Virus record (IMG/VR): IMGVR_UViG_3300030419_003343
Span: 1 to 39,141 of that record
Length of the DNA: 39,141 bases
Strand: one strand, 5' to 3'
Origin: a virus
Part shown: positions 37,190 through 39,141 of the stretch, piece after piece
Layout: every line of letters starts with the position of its first letter
Position numbering within the stretch: the first letter of the stretch is position 1
Made by a program: the position numbers and the translations under genes
Notes under the pieces: generated by a model
What the model was told of the DNA's origin: nothing
Database searches by the model: none
The model's input: the letters and a program-made list of their open reading frames with translations, nothing else

Positions 37190-37383
37190 CAGCCGGCCTT
37201 CTTCAGTCTCTCGACAATATCAACCGCACCTTGTGTGCCGATGAATACGATAGAAATGGTAACCCAATCGTTGCTGGTCAAATAACCAGCGAATGCCAAC
37301 GCAGATGCGGTGGTCCACACCAACAGCTTGCGGGATGTAAATTTCTCTAGCCATGTGTCAATAAATGCTTTTGTTCTAGCCAT
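37189..37383 (-). CDS. Holin-like small membrane protein
   Basis: 64 residues with two hydrophobic segments, about 20-34 (LLVWTTASALAFAGY) and 41-53 (VTISIVFIGTQGA), between charged ends. The pattern FTSRKLLVW..., then YLTSNDW..IS.V.IGTQGAVD is typical of small two-TM phage holins of marine phages. In holin action the protein forms membrane lesions that release endolysin or collapse the membrane potential. It is followed by spanin-like genes and preceded by a small basic protein. AAGGAAG precedes ATG 37383. Holin function is inferred from topology and neighbours. Confidence 0.6.
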   Translation of the reverse strand: MARTKAFIDTWLEKFTSRKLLVWTTASALAFAGYLTSNDWVTISIVFIGTQGAVDIVERLKKAG

Positions 37384-37434
37384 GTTTTAAACTTCCTTTT
37401 CTTTTAAGCGTGACCTACGTTTCTTTTCTTTTGG

Positions 37435-37626
37435 TCATGTTTTTTTCTTCTCAAGTTCTTTGAGGTATTCTATAATTTCTTCCCGGATGACTTCTTTGAT
37501 TGCCTCTTCGTCAAGATCTTCTTTTACTTTCTTGCTTTTTCTTTTTGATTTCTTGGACCACTTCTTGGCCATTTCCGGCTCATTAGCCCACATCCATCTT
37601 TCTTGTTTTTTTGATTTAAAGGGCAT
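37435..37626 (-). CDS. Small basic phage protein, MPFKSKxQxxWM family
   Basis: 63 residues. N-terminus PFKSKKQERWMWANEPEMA then KKWSKKSKRKSKKVK, the pattern of a small protein found in very many phages (MPFKSKAQRRWMYA.EP..AKRW), with no known function. The C-terminal part (LDEEAIKEVIREEIIEYLKE) is an acidic helix with the spacing of the addressing-type helix of neighbours. ATG 37626 lies 1 nt after the preceding stop, with GGTGAT close by. A DNA- or head-associated protein is possible. It stands in the small membrane-protein block. Confidence 0.65.
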   Translation of the reverse strand: MPFKSKKQERWMWANEPEMAKKWSKKSKRKSKKVKEDLDEEAIKEVIREEIIEYLKELEKKKT

Positions 37627-37627
37627 A

Positions 37628-37837
37628 TCACCGATCTGCCTTCCGTTGTAGTTTGTTTACTTGTCTGGAAACTTGTTCCATGTTATCGTTGAGTTGTGCG
37701 ACAGTTGCGGACAAATCTTCCATCTCGCCCTCAAGATGATCAAGGCGATGCTGGGTCGTATAATAAAAACCGCCCAAGGCGGCTACGACAGCAAAAAGCG
37801 GTAAGAGTCCTTTGATGTTTTCTATCATTGTGTTCAT
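37628..37837 (-). CDS. Membrane-anchored coiled-coil protein
   Basis: 69 residues. One membrane segment at about 10-26 (GLLPLFAVVAALGGFYY), then a coiled coil (about 28-66) with heptad-like Leu/Val spacing. The membrane protein is widely seen in marine phages next to lysis genes, but its function is unknown. It is close to (3 nt from) the small helical protein that is translationally coupled to the FtsZ-like gene, so it could be a membrane partner of that protein; this is only a neighbour-based idea. AGGAATAAAC precedes ATG 37837. A small spanin-like or holin-accessory role is also possible. Confidence 0.6.
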   Translation of the reverse strand: MNTMIENIKGLLPLFAVVAALGGFYYTTQHRLDHLEGEMEDLSATVAQLNDNMEQVSRQVNKLQRKADR

Positions 37838-37840
37838 TGT

Positions 37841-38152
37841 TTATTCCTGGCTGCGGGCTTGAGGGTCCAGCGCTTCATCTAAGGCTTCCTTAATATATTT
37901 TCTTAATTGTGCCTCGTCAATGTCTTTTGGGAGAGAAGATTTGATAGCAGGTGCTGCAAATCGACCCATAGTTTTTTGAGCAGAACCCAGACTCATCGGA
38001 TCCTCACCGGTAAAAGCAGAAGCAAGGTAGTCTATACTGATGTCCAAATCTTCTATTTTTGCAGTAAGTTTGTGAATTGCGTTAATAAGTTTTTCATTCG
38101 ATTCGACTTCTTCGAGAAGGATTTGTTTTATTTGTGATTTAGTAATTTTCAT
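37841..38152 (-). CDS. Small helical protein coupled to the FtsZ-like gene
   Basis: 103 residues from ATG 38152, which overlaps the stop of the FtsZ-like gene (ATGA), so the two are translationally coupled. The N-terminus MKITKSQIKQILLEEVESN is the addressing-type helix; the middle (NAIHKLTAKIEDLDISIDYL) is a probable coiled coil; then FTGEDPMSLGSAQKTMGRFA, and the C-terminus IDEAQLRKYIKEALDEALDP repeats the helix pattern. No membrane or signal segment. The coupling and helix-rich form make it a candidate regulator or partner of the filament protein, but it could equally be a virion protein using the addressing signal. Confidence 0.65.
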   Translation of the reverse strand: MKITKSQIKQILLEEVESNEKLINAIHKLTAKIEDLDISIDYLASAFTGEDPMSLGSAQKTMGRFAAPAIKSSLPKDIDEAQLRKYIKEALDEALDPQARSQE

Positions 38153-39141
38153 GTTGCTAATCCATTCATACTTAGTATCGCAATCAATCCAGGCACATTC
38201 TTTCTGACATAAACGCCAGAGAAAAGTGTCTCGCATCTTCCACCAACATAAGCAATCGCTGACTCGATGTTTTTACTAACCTTCGGGTCTGATGCCATCT
38301 CTTCCGAAACTACCAATACTAACGATCCTGCTGCGGCCTTACCTTTCGGTGGAGGACATGCAGAACGATTCATGCAGTTATGAAGAATCACCGATCCAAG
38401 CTTTCCAGTATTTGGATCTTTTATCATTGTCGAACCTAAGAAGGCGCGACCGTCATTACTCAAGCAAGTTTCCAAATCCTTCGAATCAAAAGATTGGATC
38501 GGTGAATCCTCGGTGGAGAGTTTAAGTACTTGAGCAAACGATTTAGCAAACTGGGTATTTGCGACAGGGTACATGCCAAGCATGCCGATTCTGCCGCGTA
38601 GTAAACGTGTGGCTCGTTCATTATCAAGAATAATGTGTGGATGCGGAGTGACATCGTTTGCCAGCGTCAACGCATTACGAGCGATTGTGGGGTTAAGATT
38701 TTCTTGTGCGGTTGGCCAGGATACTACGTAAACGACTTTACCAGAAGCCTGAACAGAACGTAAGTAACGCTCAAAGACAGGCTGAAGAGCAGTAACAGAA
38801 GAGCCGGTGCCACCACCGCCGCCAGCAAGAACAAAAAGCCAATCAACTTTTCCGAGTTTAATTCGGAGTGCATCTTCAACGATAGCGCCATTTTGTGATA
38901 GGACCTCCTTGCCATATTCAACGTTCTTACCAATACCATCTGAATCAGGAATCAGTACAACGTGGTCTTCTTCGACATTCTTTGGGATATCTTTCCCTGT
39001 GGTGTTAACCAACAGGGTCTTGTTGAAACCAAGCTCAATAAAAGCATTGGCCATTTTGTTGCCTCCACCGCCGACGCCTACAAAGCCCACGTTCAATGAA
39101 GATGGAGCGGTATTTTCAGGGAGGAGGTCTTCGTCGGAATA
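38149..39141 (-). CDS. Tubulin/FtsZ-like GTPase (5' end off the window)
   Basis: At least 330 residues; the frame is open to the window edge, so the true start is outside and the TTG at 39096 need not be the start. N-terminal GTP-binding loop GFVGVGGGGNKMANAF (FtsZ: GVGGGG), tubulin signature motif GGGGGTGSS (about 38797-38823) in VLAGGGGGTGSSVTALQP, the PHIILDNERA strand/helix, and a T7-like loop FDSKDLETCLS with two Asp three residues apart as in FtsZ, expected to complete the GTPase of the neighbouring subunit. The second domain (LVLVVSEEMASDPKVSKN and following) ends shortly after SGVYVRKNVPGLIAILS, with no long C-terminal linker or FtsA/ZipA-binding tail. It is thus a complete filament-forming core. 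Phage tubulins (PhuZ, TubZ) are known in other phages. Confidence 0.9.
   Translation of the reverse strand, partial: YSDEDLLPENTAPSSLNVGFVGVGGGGNKMANAFIELGFNKTLLVNTTGKDIPKNVEEDHVVLIPDSDGIGKNVEYGKEVLSQNGAIVEDALRIKLGKVDWLFVLAGGGGGTGSSVTALQPVFERYLRSVQASGKVVYVVSWPTAQENLNPTIARNALTLANDVTPHPHIILDNERATRLLRGRIGMLGMYPVANTQFAKSFAQVLKLSTEDSPIQSFDSKDLETCLSNDGRAFLGSTMIKDPNTGKLGSVILHNCMNRSACPPPKGKAAAGSLVLVVSEEMASDPKVSKNIESAIAYVGGRCETLFSGVYVRKNVPGLIAILSMNGLAT

Noticed and set aside
38152-38236. Longer N-terminus (28 extra codons) for the helical protein coupled to the FtsZ-like gene
   Set aside because: The extra residues are Trp/Cys-rich and antiparallel to nothing conserved, and the ATGA overlap plus the MKITK motif mark ATG 38152 as the start.
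39094-39096. TTG at 39096 as start of the FtsZ-like gene
   Set aside because: The frame stays open for another 15 codons to the window edge with acidic, plausible residues, so the start probably lies beyond the window.

Overview
This window is a stretch of a tailed, contractile-tail bacteriophage genome (myovirus), a distant relative of phage T4. Every credible gene lies on the minus strand, so the region is read from right (39141) to left (1). T4-type hallmarks are recognisable by sequence: large terminase (33560-35143), portal (31521-33545), prohead protease (28024-28632), scaffold (16134-17258), major capsid protein (14320-16095), gp13/14/15-like neck and tail-completion proteins (10330-12964), tail sheath (7264-10221), tail tube (6627-7220), gp26-like baseplate hub/chaperone protein (5751-6605), tape measure (2945-5431) and LysM/gp53-like baseplate protein (1428-1769). 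Repetitive fibre proteins, a phage-borne bS21 and a DLHG-type Smr protein fit an uncultured marine phage of a Gram-negative host; this is inference, and the host cannot be named.

Layout in transcription order. (1) 39141-36041: a tubulin/FtsZ-like GTPase running off the window edge, a translationally coupled small helical protein, a membrane-anchored coiled coil, a small basic protein, a holin-like protein, two spanin-like membrane/coiled-coil proteins and a zinc-ribbon protein. (2) 36044-30193: packaging and portal genes with several uncharacterised partners. (3) 30184-25976: a small membrane protein, core-type proteins, the prohead protease and ribosomal protein bS21. (4) 25936-17348: a fibre/adhesin island of six structural genes plus a small Smr-domain gene, placed between the protease and the scaffold. 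(5) 17258-13024: scaffold, major capsid protein, a probable decoration protein and a histone-H1-like basic protein, the last three separated by strong terminators. (6) 12964-1: neck, sheath, tube, chaperone, tape measure and baseplate genes, ending in a truncated large protein.

Regulation can be read in part. A short motif (minus strand ACTAYTTAT and close variants) recurs just upstream of many start codons, and each of the four clear intrinsic terminators is followed within 75 nt by a copy. It is therefore probably the late promoter or an equivalent start-of-unit signal. A perfect 31-bp repeat sits 16-18 nt upstream of two copies. Two peptide motifs are shared between otherwise unrelated proteins: an N-terminal helix of the type MKITKxQLKQIIKEE, and a C-terminal QKLAGIK shared by the scaffold and a 463-residue protein. 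Both look like addressing signals for incorporation into the prohead core. The most striking items are the FtsZ-like gene cassette, the two peptide motifs, the promoter motif with its repeat, the possible programmed frameshift in the gp26-like gene, and the bS21 gene.
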